Of a stretch of DNA of 64,000 bases, positions 8,441 to 17,330 are shown one piece after another (positions within the stretch are counted from its first letter, which is position 1; each line of letters starts with the position of its first letter). Origin of the DNA: Rhizomicrobium sp. (GTDB taxonomy: Bacteria > Pseudomonadota > Alphaproteobacteria > Micropepsales > Micropepsaceae); NCBI GenBank assembly GCA_037200985.1, contig JBBCGJ010000001.1, forward strand, positions 4,378,756 to 4,442,755. Direction: 5' to 3'. Position numbers and translations under genes: made by a program. Under the pieces are notes generated by a model. That model was not told where the DNA came from and ran no database searches. It was given only the letters and a program-made list of their open reading frames with translations.

Positions 8441-8466
8441 ACGCCGGCGGTGCGAACCGCCGGCGT
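8441..8466. terminator. Bidirectional terminator between convergent genes
   Basis: A perfect 11-bp stem (ACGCCGGCGGT and its complement) with a GCGA tetraloop. A-rich sequence lies on the left and a C/T-rich stretch on the right, placing it to stop transcripts from both the DUF1398 gene and the TonB receptor gene. Confidence 0.8.
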
Positions 8467-8498
8467 CTTCGTTTGTGCCCTCAAGGAAACGCCCGCTC

Positions 8499-11021
8499 TT
8501 ACATCTTGATGTCGAGGCGCGCGTACCACTCCGCCGGCGGGCTGTAGGTGCCGTCCACGAAGCCGGCCGCGTAGTTCACGCTGCCCACCGTGATGTACCG
8601 CTTGTCGGTGAGGTTCGTGCCGCCCACCGCGACCGCGTACTTGCCGTCGGCGAAGCTGAACCGCACCGATGCGTCGAGCAGGTCCAGCGACGGACGCTTC
8701 AGCAGCGGGGTGTTCAAGCTGTCGTTGAACATCGACGAGGTGTGGGTATAGGAGAGCTGGACCTGGATCGACTGTCCGTTGCCCAGATCGTGATCCCATT
8801 CCGGATTGATGTTGATCTTCCACATCGGCGTCTTGGGCAGCTTCGATTGCAGCGTGATGTCGCTGAAGGGATCGGGCGTGGCGGGATGCACGCTCGGATC
8901 GAGGTGGTAGTAATAGGCGTCGATATAGCCGACGCCGGCATGGGCGGAGAAGCCGTAGTCGAAGATCGCCTGCGCCTCGAGTTCGCCGCCGAGGATGTTG
9001 GCGTCGCCGAGGTTCTTGAGCACCGGCGAGGCGCCGACCTGCTCATTGAGCTGGATGTTCTGATAGTCGGTGTAGAACAACGCGGCGTTGGTCTGCAGCG
9101 TCGAATCGAACCATTCCGCCTTGACGCCGAGCTCGTAGGTCTGGGCCTTTTCGGGCTTGAACCGGGCGAGCGCCGGATCGTCGATGGGATCCGACAGACG
9201 GGTCGTCCAGCCGCCGGACTTGAAGCCCTTCGACCAGGACGCATAGGCCATCACGTCTTCGTTCACGTGATACTGGATGCCCGCGGTCGGGGTGAACTCG
9301 TCGAATTCCTGCTGGTCGCCGCCGGCCGGGAAGTACTTGAACGGATGGGCCGGGTCCGGGAAGCCCAGCACCTGCTGGCAGGTCAGGAAGGCCGGCGCGC
9401 CCAGATTGTTGGGCATGTCCGGCGGATAGCAGCCCGACGCCTTGTAGGACAGGCCGTTCAGATCCTGCTGCCCGCCGACGAAATGCTTGTTCTCGATGGA
9501 GTAGCGGGCGCCGAAGGTGAGGCCGATCTCGTCGGTGAGCTTGTAGTCCAGGTGGCCGTAGATCGCCTCGCTCGACGTGCGCATGAGATTGAGGCCGCTG
9601 TCCTCGACCGCGAGCAGGCCGCCGTCGAACGGCACCCAATCGTGCACGAAGCCGTCCTCGTAGAAGTAATAGAGGCCGGCGACATAGCTCAGCCGCTGGT
9701 CGAACGCCGTGCCGACGAGCTGGAGCTCCTGGGTGAACTGCTGCTGCTGCTGCTTGTCGCTGACTTCGAGCAGGTCGCCATGGTCGGCCGAACCGTCGAG
9801 GTCTTCGCCGATGTTCCACGTGATGTGGCGATAGCCGGTGATCGACTTCAGCGTCATGTCGTTGCCGAGATCGTAGGCCAGGGTGATGCCGGCGCCCTCG
9901 GAATCATATTTCGCGTAGTTGATGCCGTTGGCGTAGGTCGTGTCGATGCTGCCGGTCGCGAGCTGCGCCATCGTCGTTTCCGGATTGATCGGCACCAGGT
10001 TCGGCACGGTGTTGAGCGCCGGCAGGCCCGGTCCGGGCGGGAAGCCGTTGGCGCGCGGCAGATTGCAGAGCTGGCCGATCGTGGCGCCGGCAAGGCAGGC
10101 CGTGTAGAGGCCGGCGATGCTGCCGGCCGCGTTCGGCGTGAAGGGGAAGACCTGGAGCACGGTGTTCGGGATCGACGACTGGTCCTGATGGGTCCAATCG
10201 GCGGTCATCGTCGCGGTGAAGTTCGAATTGATGTCCCATACCACCTTGCCGCGGATGGTCTGGTGGTTCTGGCCGCCGAGACGGTTGTTGAACTCGAAGG
10301 GCGTCGCGACGTCCGGCGAGATCGGATCGAAGATGTAATTGTGCACGTTGTTGTAGGGGACCACGCGCTGATAGCCGTCGCGCTGGACCGACTGGAAGGT
10401 GATCGAGGTGCGCACGCTGTCCGAGATCGGGATATCCGCCGTCAGCGCGATGTCGCGCCGGTTGAACGAGCCGGTGGTCGCCTGCGCCTGGATCGTGAAC
10501 TTGTCGCCGGGATCGCGCGTCACGATGGAGATCGCGCCGCCGATCGTGTTTCGGCCGAACAGCGTGCCCTGCGGCCCCTTCAGCACCTCGATGCGCTCCA
10601 CGTCGAGCAGGTCGACATTGGCGCCGATGGTGCGGGCGAGATAGACGCCGTCGACATAGACGCCGACGCCGGGATCGAGGTTGAACGCGAAATCGTCCTG
10701 GCCGATGCCGCGGATCGAGGCCGAGAGGACCGAACTGTCGCCGGAGAACGGCGCGCCCGAGTCGAGGTTGACGTTCGGGGTCAGGTTGGAAAGGCCGTGC
10801 AGGTCGCCGATGCCCTTTTCCTGGATGGCGGAGCCGCTGAACGCGGTGATCGCGATGGGCACGTTCTGGACGTTCTCGGACCGCTTCTCGGCGGTCACGA
10901 TGACGGTTTCGATCTGCTGGGCTTGCGCGGCGTCGGCCCAAAGACCGATTCCGATGACGGCCGACGACAGCAATATGGCTTTCAAACGACGCGTATGACG
11001 AAGTGCATGGTGATCAGACAT
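8499..11021 (-). CDS. TonB-dependent outer-membrane receptor
   Basis: An 840-residue protein. A signal peptide is predicted up to about AQAQ (residues 30-35). Then comes a plug domain with the VIVTAEKRSENVQNVPIA segment and the RIEVLKGPQGTLFGRNTIGG motif (roughly residues 120-140), followed by a long beta-barrel ending in YARLDIKM. It is of the Sphingomonas/Caulobacter type with many Asn-, Gln- and Tyr-rich barrel segments. It imports a large or scarce ligand using energy from TonB-ExbBD, none of which lies here. The start at 11021 has GGGAGG upstream. The last residue is Met, not the more usual Phe. Being divergent from an alpha/beta hydrolase suggests uptake plus hydrolysis of one compound. 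Confidence 0.93.
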   Translation of the reverse strand: MSDHHALRHTRRLKAILLSSAVIGIGLWADAAQAQQIETVIVTAEKRSENVQNVPIAITAFSGSAIQEKGIGDLHGLSNLTPNVNLDSGAPFSGDSSVLSASIRGIGQDDFAFNLDPGVGVYVDGVYLARTIGANVDLLDVERIEVLKGPQGTLFGRNTIGGAISIVTRDPGDKFTIQAQATTGSFNRRDIALTADIPISDSVRTSITFQSVQRDGYQRVVPYNNVHNYIFDPISPDVATPFEFNNRLGGQNHQTIRGKVVWDINSNFTATMTADWTHQDQSSIPNTVLQVFPFTPNAAGSIAGLYTACLAGATIGQLCNLPRANGFPPGPGLPALNTVPNLVPINPETTMAQLATGSIDTTYANGINYAKYDSEGAGITLAYDLGNDMTLKSITGYRHITWNIGEDLDGSADHGDLLEVSDKQQQQQFTQELQLVGTAFDQRLSYVAGLYYFYEDGFVHDWVPFDGGLLAVEDSGLNLMRTSSEAIYGHLDYKLTDEIGLTFGARYSIENKHFVGGQQDLNGLSYKASGCYPPDMPNNLGAPAFLTCQQVLGFPDPAHPFKYFPAGGDQQEFDEFTPTAGIQYHVNEDVMAYASWSKGFKSGGWTTRLSDPIDDPALARFKPEKAQTYELGVKAEWFDSTLQTNAALFYTDYQNIQLNEQVGASPVLKNLGDANILGGELEAQAIFDYGFSAHAGVGYIDAYYYHLDPSVHPATPDPFSDITLQSKLPKTPMWKININPEWDHDLGNGQSIQVQLSYTHTSSMFNDSLNTPLLKRPSLDLLDASVRFSFADGKYAVAVGGTNLTDKRYITVGSVNYAAGFVDGTYSPPAEWYARLDIKM

Positions 11022-11080
11022 TCGCGAACCCTCCCGCTCGTGTCGCGCCTAAGGTGATGCTTGGCGCGATTTGTATGAAT

Positions 11081-11096
11081 TGCTAACTAATTAGCA
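11081..11096. promoter_or_regulatory. Palindromic site between the TonB receptor and a divergent hydrolase
   Basis: TGCTAA, four bases (CTAA), then TTAGCA form a perfect 6-bp-arm inverted repeat in the AT-richest part of the 224-bp divergent region. It is 60 bases upstream of the receptor start. It could be a repressor operator; the factor is unknown. Confidence 0.45.
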
Positions 11097-11245
11097 GAAA
11101 TCGCCTGCCGCACACATGCTTTGCTGCGGTGGGCATGAAATGGGACAGGAAGTTTCGCGCCATTGTAGCATCCCTGCCACATCGACCGCCGGCGTTGACC
11201 GCTGGTGTTTCTCCTACCTGCCAATTCTGGAATGGCTCCGCTCGC

Positions 11246-12124
11246 ATGACAACACCGACACGCCGGACTGTTCGCTTAAAGAATGGCGATATTTCCTTTT
11301 TAGAATGGCAAGCGTCGGCCGGCGCACCGGTTTTGGTTTTCGCACATGCGAACGGATTCAACGCGGCGACTTATATGAGTCTGCTCGAACCGCTCGCCGG
11401 CGAATTCCGGGTGATCGCCTTGGATATGCGCGGCCATGGCGAGACGACTCTGCCGAGCGATTCGCGGCTCGCGGCGGGCTGGCGCGTGTTTCGCGACGAC
11501 CTTCTGGGCTTCCTGGACGCGGCATCGGTCCGGCCCGACGTCCTGGCCGGCCATTCGCTCGGCGCGAGCACGGCTTTGATGGCGGCGGCGGCGCGCAAGG
11601 ACATCGCCAAGGCGCTCGTTCTTGCCGAACCGGTCATGGCGAGCGACCGGGTCGCGCTCCGCGCGGTGCTGGCGCGGCTTCGGGGCCGGCCCGAGAAGGC
11701 CAATCCGCTCTACGCCATGGCCCTCAAGCGCAGGGCGCAATTCAAGTCGCGCGCGGACGCGATCAAGAGTTTCACCGGCCGCGGCGCGTTCCGGACCTGG
11801 CCGGCGGAGATGGTGGCCGACTATGTGGCCGGCGGGCTGCTTGCCGAGGGCGATGCGTTCCGCCTTGCCTGCGATCCCAAATGGGAGGCGGCGAGCTACG
11901 CGACCTATCCCTTTCGCATCGCGGCGCTCGGAAGCCGGATCGAGAGTCCCGTCACCATCCTGTCGGGCACGGTGGGCTCCGCGACGACGCCATACGTCCT
12001 CGAGGAATTCGCGCGCCGCCAGGCCAAGACGCGGGCGGTCGCGATCGAGGGCGCCAGTCATTTCCTGCCGATGGAGCATCCGGACCGGCTGCGCGACGAG
12101 ATCCGCCGCGCCGTCTCAGCGTGA
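11246..12124 (+). CDS. Alpha/beta fold hydrolase
   Basis: A 292-residue hydrolase with an HxNGF oxyanion segment (FAHANGF, about residues 33-39), the nucleophile Ser104 in AGHSLGAS, and a late catalytic His in EGASHFLPMEHP. The start at ATG 11246 keeps the family's N-terminus. An in-frame ATG at 11129 would add 39 residues without similarity, and the ribosome site is weak in either case. It is divergent from the TonB receptor. The last nine bases overlap the convergent HAD gene. It is probably an esterase or enol-lactonase-type enzyme; the substrate is unknown. Confidence 0.85.
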   Translation: MTTPTRRTVRLKNGDISFLEWQASAGAPVLVFAHANGFNAATYMSLLEPLAGEFRVIALDMRGHGETTLPSDSRLAAGWRVFRDDLLGFLDAASVRPDVLAGHSLGASTALMAAAARKDIAKALVLAEPVMASDRVALRAVLARLRGRPEKANPLYAMALKRRAQFKSRADAIKSFTGRGAFRTWPAEMVADYVAGGLLAEGDAFRLACDPKWEAASYATYPFRIAALGSRIESPVTILSGTVGSATTPYVLEEFARRQAKTRAVAIEGASHFLPMEHPDRLRDEIRRAVSA

Positions 12125-12979
12125 ATGCGCGCGCCACAGATCGAGCACGGCGCCGATATTCTCCGCCACGTGATGGGCGCGCCGGGGCTTCGGCATGGCG
12201 GCGTAGTCGGCTTCTTTGGCGACGCCGGTGGTGACGCCGATGGCGAGCGCGCCGTCGCGGGCCGCCATCAAGGTCTCCAGATGGGGATCGTCGCCGATCA
12301 CGCAGATGTCCTTCGCCGCGGCGCCCAGGCGCTGCGCCGCGGCGCGCATCGCTTCCTTCGCCGGCTTGCCCAGAGCGCGCGTGCGCGAACCGGTGATCTT
12401 GTCGATGGCGCCGGCGATGGCGGCGGAGGTGCCGAGCGTGCGTCCCTCGGCCGAGGCGAAATAGGGCACCAGCGAGGCGGCGAACGGTTTGGCGCCGCGC
12501 CACACCGCCTCGCAGGCCGCTTCGATATCCGCCATGCCGAACTCGCGGAACCAGCCGGCATAGACCGCGTCGATGTTCTCGCGCTCCGGCGGACGGACGA
12601 TCTCGAGGCCGGCGTCGGCGAGCGGGCCGCTCACGCCCTCGCCGCCCAGCACCAGGATCCGCTTGTAGCCCTTGGCGAGGAAATACCGCGCCGCCACGGT
12701 GGACGGCGTCATGATGCGCGCGGCCGCCACGTCGAAGCCGGCATGCTTCAATTCGCCGACATAGGCGGCGGGCGGCCGCACCGTGCCGTTGGTGAACAGC
12801 ATATAGGGCGTGCCGCGTGCTTCCAGATGGGCGATGAAATCCACCGCGCCGGGCAGGGCGCGAAGGCCCTTGTTGCGCTTGTCGCCGAGCACCAGCGTGC
12901 CGTCCATGTCGAGCACGAAGCCCCTGGTGCGCGTCAGGCGCGCCGCGATCCGCGCGCCATTGCTCTTGCTCTCAGCCAT
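12116..12979 (-). CDS. HAD-superfamily phosphatase, NagD-like (class IIA)
   Basis: A 287-residue protein. HAD motif I DMDGTL lies near residues 22-27, motif II is in LFTNGT, and motif III/IV is in CVIGDDPHLE. The cap region is of type IIA, as in NagD and in the family of about 290 residues annotated as TIGR01459-like. It dephosphorylates a small phosphorylated metabolite. The ATG at 12979 overlaps the 3' end of the upstream gene by eight bases, so it is translationally coupled as third gene of the 16278-12116 operon. That coupling suggests it removes phosphate from a product of that pathway. Confidence 0.85.
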   Translation of the reverse strand: MAESKSNGARIAARLTRTRGFVLDMDGTLVLGDKRNKGLRALPGAVDFIAHLEARGTPYMLFTNGTVRPPAAYVGELKHAGFDVAAARIMTPSTVAARYFLAKGYKRILVLGGEGVSGPLADAGLEIVRPPERENIDAVYAGWFREFGMADIEAACEAVWRGAKPFAASLVPYFASAEGRTLGTSAAIAGAIDKITGSRTRALGKPAKEAMRAAAQRLGAAAKDICVIGDDPHLETLMAARDGALAIGVTTGVAKEADYAAMPKPRRAHHVAENIGAVLDLWRAHSR

Positions 12980-14456
12980 GCGCCGCCACCGGTCTTTGCG
13001 CGCGCAGCGATATCTTGAGGCCGGGCTTCTCGACGTCGAGCTCGGAGACGTCGCTTCTGGCGGCGACGTCGCGCAGCAGCTCCATGAGCCCGCGCGTATC
13101 GGGATTGTAGCCCAGCTTCGCAGGTCCCCTGGCCAGCATCGCATCGACCTGGTCCTCGGGCATCACGGCGCGCAAGAGCAGCTCCTCGTCCGTCATGCGC
13201 GGGCCGAACCGCTTGCGCAACTCCTTCGGGTTGAGCGCCGGCGCCTCGGCCATCAATTCCTTCGCCCGCGGCTTGCTCAGGATCGCGTCGAGGACGTTGG
13301 CGTCCACCGGCGCGGTCGGCCGCCCGAACTTGCCGAGCACGTAGCGGATCACCTGGTCGGACACATTGGCATAGCGCCCGGCGCCGATGACGTTGAACAG
13401 CGCCTGGGTGCTGACGATCTGCGGGAAGGGCGTCACCATGATCGGATAGCCGAGCTCGGCGCGCACCCGCGGCACCTCTTCGATGACGGCCGCGAGACGG
13501 TCCTCCTGGCCCAGCTCCTGGAGCTGGCGCGCGAGCGTGGTGAGCGCCCCGCCCGGCATCTGGTGGCGCAGATAGGCCGCGTCGAATTCCTGCGGCGCGC
13601 CCTTGGGCAGGCCCTCGGCGTCCGCGAGGCGCGTGAAATAGCTCTCGACCAGCGCCAGCGAGCGGTCGTCGATGTCGACGCTGTGGCCCATCTCGCGCAG
13701 ATTGCCCGCCATGCGCGACGCCGAGGGCAGCGAGGTGCCGTTCGCCAGCGCGCCGGCGCCGGTATGCACCGCGTCGACGCCCAGCTCGGCGGCCACCATG
13801 TAAGCGAGCGGCGCCAGCCCGATCGTGCAATGCGCGTGGATTTCGAGCGGCTTGTCGCCCATCACCGCCTTGACCGCCGGCACCAGCGTCCGCGCCCGGT
13901 CCGGCATCAGGATGCCCGCCGGGTCCTTGATATAGACGCGGTCGACATACGGACACTCCGCCGCCGCGCGCGCGATGCCGGCATAGAACGCGTCGTCATG
14001 CACCGCGCTCACCGTATAGGTCAGCGCCGCCATGACGTCGGCGACGCCTTCCTCCTTCGCCATCTGCGCCGAGGTGAGCAGCCCGCCCAGATCGTGCATC
14101 GGATCGAGCACGATGACGCGCCCGACCCCGGCCCTGGCGATGGAGCGGTAGACCAGCCGCATGAAATCCGGATCGGCGGTCTCCCAGGAGATGAAGCGGA
14201 AGCCCGTCGTGATGTATTGCAGCGGCGTGTTCGGCGCCGCGGCGTGGGTGAGGCGGATGAGGTCCCAGGGGTTCTCCTGCTTGTAGCGGACCGCCATCGC
14301 CATATGGGTGGACGAGTTGAAATCGAGGGCGCGGAAGCCGACCCGGTCCATCACCGGCGCGATCTGCACGATCTGCGCGGTGTTCAGCCCGGTGGCGCCC
14401 CACAGGCTCTGATTGCCGTCGCGGATCGAGATGTCGACGAGATCGATCTTCGCCAT
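12972..14456 (-). CDS. HMGL/pyruvate carboxylase subunit B-like carboxyltransferase-fold protein
   Basis: A 494-residue DRE-TIM metallolyase-type protein. An N-terminal DISIRDGNQS motif carries the metal-binding Asp. YIKDPAG holds the lysine that is carbamylated in pyruvate carboxylase, and IHAHCTIG gives the HxH metal pair. A PYC/OADA-like helical domain follows (about residues 300-480). No C-terminal biotin-carrier domain or MKM motif is present, and no biotin carboxylase gene is nearby, so classical biotin-dependent carboxylation is not supported. It lies four bases after the PEP-utilising gene and overlaps the HAD gene. Function inferred only at the fold level: a carboxyl or aldol-type transfer. 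Confidence 0.8.
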   Translation of the reverse strand: MAKIDLVDISIRDGNQSLWGATGLNTAQIVQIAPVMDRVGFRALDFNSSTHMAMAVRYKQENPWDLIRLTHAAAPNTPLQYITTGFRFISWETADPDFMRLVYRSIARAGVGRVIVLDPMHDLGGLLTSAQMAKEEGVADVMAALTYTVSAVHDDAFYAGIARAAAECPYVDRVYIKDPAGILMPDRARTLVPAVKAVMGDKPLEIHAHCTIGLAPLAYMVAAELGVDAVHTGAGALANGTSLPSASRMAGNLREMGHSVDIDDRSLALVESYFTRLADAEGLPKGAPQEFDAAYLRHQMPGGALTTLARQLQELGQEDRLAAVIEEVPRVRAELGYPIMVTPFPQIVSTQALFNVIGAGRYANVSDQVIRYVLGKFGRPTAPVDANVLDAILSKPRAKELMAEAPALNPKELRKRFGPRMTDEELLLRAVMPEDQVDAMLARGPAKLGYNPDTRGLMELLRDVAARSDVSELDVEKPGLKISLRAQRPVAAHG

Positions 14457-14460
14457 ATGT

Positions 14461-16278
14461 CTAATCCAATATCGTCACGATGCCGCGGTTGCCGTCGACG
14501 CGCAGGCGCTGCCCGGTGACGATCCGCTTCGTCGCCCGGCCCGTCCCCACCACGGCGGGCATGCCGTATTCGCGCGCCACGATGGCGGCGTGGCTCATCG
14601 TGCCGCCGATATCGGAGACCGCCGCCTTGATCTTGCCGAACACCGGCCCCCAGCTCGGGCTGGTCACCGGACAGACCAGGATGTCGCCCTCGCGCACCTG
14701 GCCGATCTCGCCGGCGGTCTTCAGCACCCGCGCGATGCCCTCGACGACGCCCGGCGAGGCCGCGAAGCCGGCGATCTCGTTCTTGCGCTCCTCGTCCACC
14801 GGCGCGGACCAGCGTTCCAGGCTTTCGCTGGTGATGCCCCACAGCATCTGCACCGCCGGGTCCTCGACGGAGTCGGGCAGGGGCCCCAGCGCCATCGGCG
14901 CGTTCCAGTCCTTGAGCTTCTCGTGGATCGCGCGCCGCCGCTCCACCAGCGGCTTGAAGTGCCGGCCGCCCTGGCATTCGACGCCGGCCGCCCAGGCCAG
15001 CATGGCGTCGATCAGCGCCTGTTCCACTTCGGTGTGCTGCAGATGGAAGATGTCCTCGGCTTTCTCCAGCACGTTCGCGCGCACCAAGAGGTCCCCGAAC
15101 TCGCGCACCTTGTTGTAGAAGGTGACGACGAACCAGTGCTCGCAGAAGAATTTGTGGTCCTCCACATAGGGGAACACGAGGTGGCAGAGCCCGAGCATCT
15201 GGTCGAACGTCGCCCGGTCGTCGTCGGTCGCCAGCAGGTCGCGGTAGTCGGCGACGAAACGCTCGCGCTCCTTCTTGAGCTTCTCGATCGGGCGGTCGAG
15301 CGATTCGCCTCGCTTGACCATGTCGATATAGCGCGGCAGCGCCGAGAACGGGATCGTCAGATCGTCGTTCCAGCTGCGCTGATGGTGATAGAAGCCGTCG
15401 CCGCTCGAGATGTTGAACCAGGGCTCGCGCGCCCGCGCGAAGGCATCGAGCCATTTTCGTCCCGGCTCGCCCATCTGCTCCAGCGACGCCAGGATGTCCT
15501 TGTGGTCGGCGTCCTCGACGAATTTTCCGTCGACGCCGAATTCGACCGCTGCCTTCGCGAGTCCCTTCAATTCGTCGTCGGGACGGAACATCAGCACGTC
15601 GATGCCGGCCACCATCCGCGCCACGGTCTGGTCGGCGATCTCCGGAAAGGCCTGCTTGCAGTACTGGAAGAACACCAGATAGGCGCCATAGCCGAGCATC
15701 AGGAATTCGAAATGGTAGTTCCACATCTTCGAATAGGCCTCGACGGTGCGATGCCAGGCCGCGCGCACATAATGGTTCTCGGCGACGCCGTGCGCCGTCA
15801 TCACCGTCTCGCGCTTCTCCAGCTCGCCGAGCGCCGGCACCTCGATCGCCTTGCACTCCGCGATCAGGCCCTGAATGCGCGTCTTCCATTCCTCGAACAG
15901 CGTCGGCCAGTTCTGGTAGTAGTGCCCTGCGCGCTGCTGGAACTCCTCCAGCCGCGCCTGGATCCTGTCGGGATCGGTAACGGCGTGCGAGGTGATGTAA
16001 ACCCGCCCGTTCAGGATGCGATATTCGATTCCCAGAACCGTCGGGAAGGCGAAGACCCGGCCGGTCATCGCGCCGAGCGCGGTATACGGTGCCTCCGCGC
16101 CGATGCCGTCGAAGGCGGAGATCGGTTCGGGGAAGTGCATGGAGTTGTAGAACCAGAAGAGCTTGTCGTCCTCCGGCCGGAAGCGGGTGTAGTAGGGATA
16201 GAGTTCCTGCCACGACCCGCCGAGGTCCGCGATCTGCGACGGCAAGGGGAACGGATTCTTCGCGCCGTTTTCGCCCAT
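14461..16278 (-). CDS. PEP-utilising enzyme mobile (swivel) domain protein
   Basis: A 605-residue protein. The C-terminal 80 residues are a phosphohistidine swivel domain with GGTMSHAAIVAREYGMPAVVG, whose His is phosphorylated in PEP synthase and PPDK. The first 480 residues are mainly helical and lack an ATP-grasp domain. In architecture it recalls the PEP-binding subunit of phenylphosphate synthase, but the ATP-binding partner is not encoded here. GGGAGGAAG precedes the ATG at 16278. It leads a tight operon with the pyruvate-carboxylase-B-like and HAD genes. A phosphoryl-transfer reaction on an organic acid or phenol is inference. Confidence 0.8.
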   Translation of the reverse strand: MGENGAKNPFPLPSQIADLGGSWQELYPYYTRFRPEDDKLFWFYNSMHFPEPISAFDGIGAEAPYTALGAMTGRVFAFPTVLGIEYRILNGRVYITSHAVTDPDRIQARLEEFQQRAGHYYQNWPTLFEEWKTRIQGLIAECKAIEVPALGELEKRETVMTAHGVAENHYVRAAWHRTVEAYSKMWNYHFEFLMLGYGAYLVFFQYCKQAFPEIADQTVARMVAGIDVLMFRPDDELKGLAKAAVEFGVDGKFVEDADHKDILASLEQMGEPGRKWLDAFARAREPWFNISSGDGFYHHQRSWNDDLTIPFSALPRYIDMVKRGESLDRPIEKLKKERERFVADYRDLLATDDDRATFDQMLGLCHLVFPYVEDHKFFCEHWFVVTFYNKVREFGDLLVRANVLEKAEDIFHLQHTEVEQALIDAMLAWAAGVECQGGRHFKPLVERRRAIHEKLKDWNAPMALGPLPDSVEDPAVQMLWGITSESLERWSAPVDEERKNEIAGFAASPGVVEGIARVLKTAGEIGQVREGDILVCPVTSPSWGPVFGKIKAAVSDIGGTMSHAAIVAREYGMPAVVGTGRATKRIVTGQRLRVDGNRGIVTILD

Positions 16279-16427
16279 GCATCTTCCTCCCAGCCTGATG
16301 TTCGGATTAGCTGAGCACAGCCGGCGGCGCAGAAGAACGCAATTTTTCCGCAGGTTACGGCGACTTCCCGCTCGAGCCGGTCTAAATTCGCTGCCGGTGG
16401 AGTAGTTCGGCTTCAAGCGATTTCAGG

Positions 16428-17330
16428 ATGGCGTCGACGATGACGAGTCCCACACAGCGTACCCAGTTGGCGGAGTTCCTGCGGAATTGCCGCGCGCGGC
16501 TCTCGCCGGGCGCCGTCGGCCTTCCCGCCGTCGGACGGCGGCGCACGCCCGGCCTGCGCCGCGAGGACGTGGCCGCCTTGGCCGGCCTTTCGGCCACCTG
16601 GTACACCTGGCTGGAGCAGGGCCGCGACGTACGCGCGTCGGACCGCGTGCTGGAGAATCTCAGCCGCTCGCTCCGGCTGTCGCCGGAGGAGCGCGACTAT
16701 CTCTTCCTGCTGGCGCAGCACCGGCCGGCGCCGATCCGTCTGGCGGCGGACCAGCTCGTGCCCGACACGGTCAAGCGCACGCTGGACGCGCTGAACGTTC
16801 CCGCCCAGGTCATCACGCCGCGCTGGGACGTCCTCTACTGGAACGCGATGTATGCGCGCTGCATTCGCGACTATGCCCTCTTGCCGCCGGAGCGGCGCAA
16901 CCTGATGCGCATCCTGATCACCGGTCCCGAATATCAGGAAGACCCGGAGGAGTACGAGGTGCTGGCGCGCCGCATCATCGCCAAGCTCAAGGTGGATTAC
17001 AGCCAGGCGGACGGCGATCCGGCGTTCGACGCGCTGATCGAGGAGATGTCCGAAGCCTCGCCCGTGTTCCGCGAATTGTGGCACAGCGCCGAAGTGCGCG
17101 GCCGGTCGGAGGGCGTGCATCTGCTGAAGCATCCCCAGCTCGGCGGCATCACCTTCGAGCACACGTCCTATGTCGTGGAGGGAGAGCCGTCGCTCCGGGT
17201 CGTGATCTTCGCGCCGCACGACGCGGACAGCGCGCGCAAGATCGCGGAAATCGCAAAGGACGTCTGCGCGGTCGGGCGCCGCGAGCCGGGCGAAGCGCTG
17301 CCCGTGCCGGCGGCGGTGGACGGACGATAG
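16428..17330 (+). CDS. XRE-type HTH regulator with MmyB-like ligand-binding domain
   Basis: A 300-residue protein. The helix-turn-helix lies around residues 40-75 (LRREDVAALAGLS, then WYTWLEQGRD), as in the MmyB/HTH_31 group of antibiotic- and fatty-acid-responsive regulators. Residues 105-280 form the MmyB PAS-like domain (WDVLYWNAMYAR). The ATG at 16428 is assumed, with a second in-frame ATG at 16440. It is divergent from the PEP-utilising operon (149-base gap) and immediately followed, with no spacer, by the CmcJ-like gene. It probably controls one or both units. Confidence 0.85.
   Translation: MASTMTSPTQRTQLAEFLRNCRARLSPGAVGLPAVGRRRTPGLRREDVAALAGLSATWYTWLEQGRDVRASDRVLENLSRSLRLSPEERDYLFLLAQHRPAPIRLAADQLVPDTVKRTLDALNVPAQVITPRWDVLYWNAMYARCIRDYALLPPERRNLMRILITGPEYQEDPEEYEVLARRIIAKLKVDYSQADGDPAFDALIEEMSEASPVFRELWHSAEVRGRSEGVHLLKHPQLGGITFEHTSYVVEGEPSLRVVIFAPHDADSARKIAEIAKDVCAVGRREPGEALPVPAAVDGR

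Noticed and set aside
8133..11057. A plus-strand open frame of about 970 codons opposite the TonB receptor
   Set aside because: Composition is the typical antisense pattern and no motif is visible; the receptor on the minus strand is unambiguous.
12972..14456. Oxaloacetate decarboxylase alpha chain or pyruvate carboxylase subunit B in the classical sense
   Set aside because: There is no biotin-carrier domain, no biotin carboxylase and no membrane beta subunit nearby; only the fold and metal residues match.
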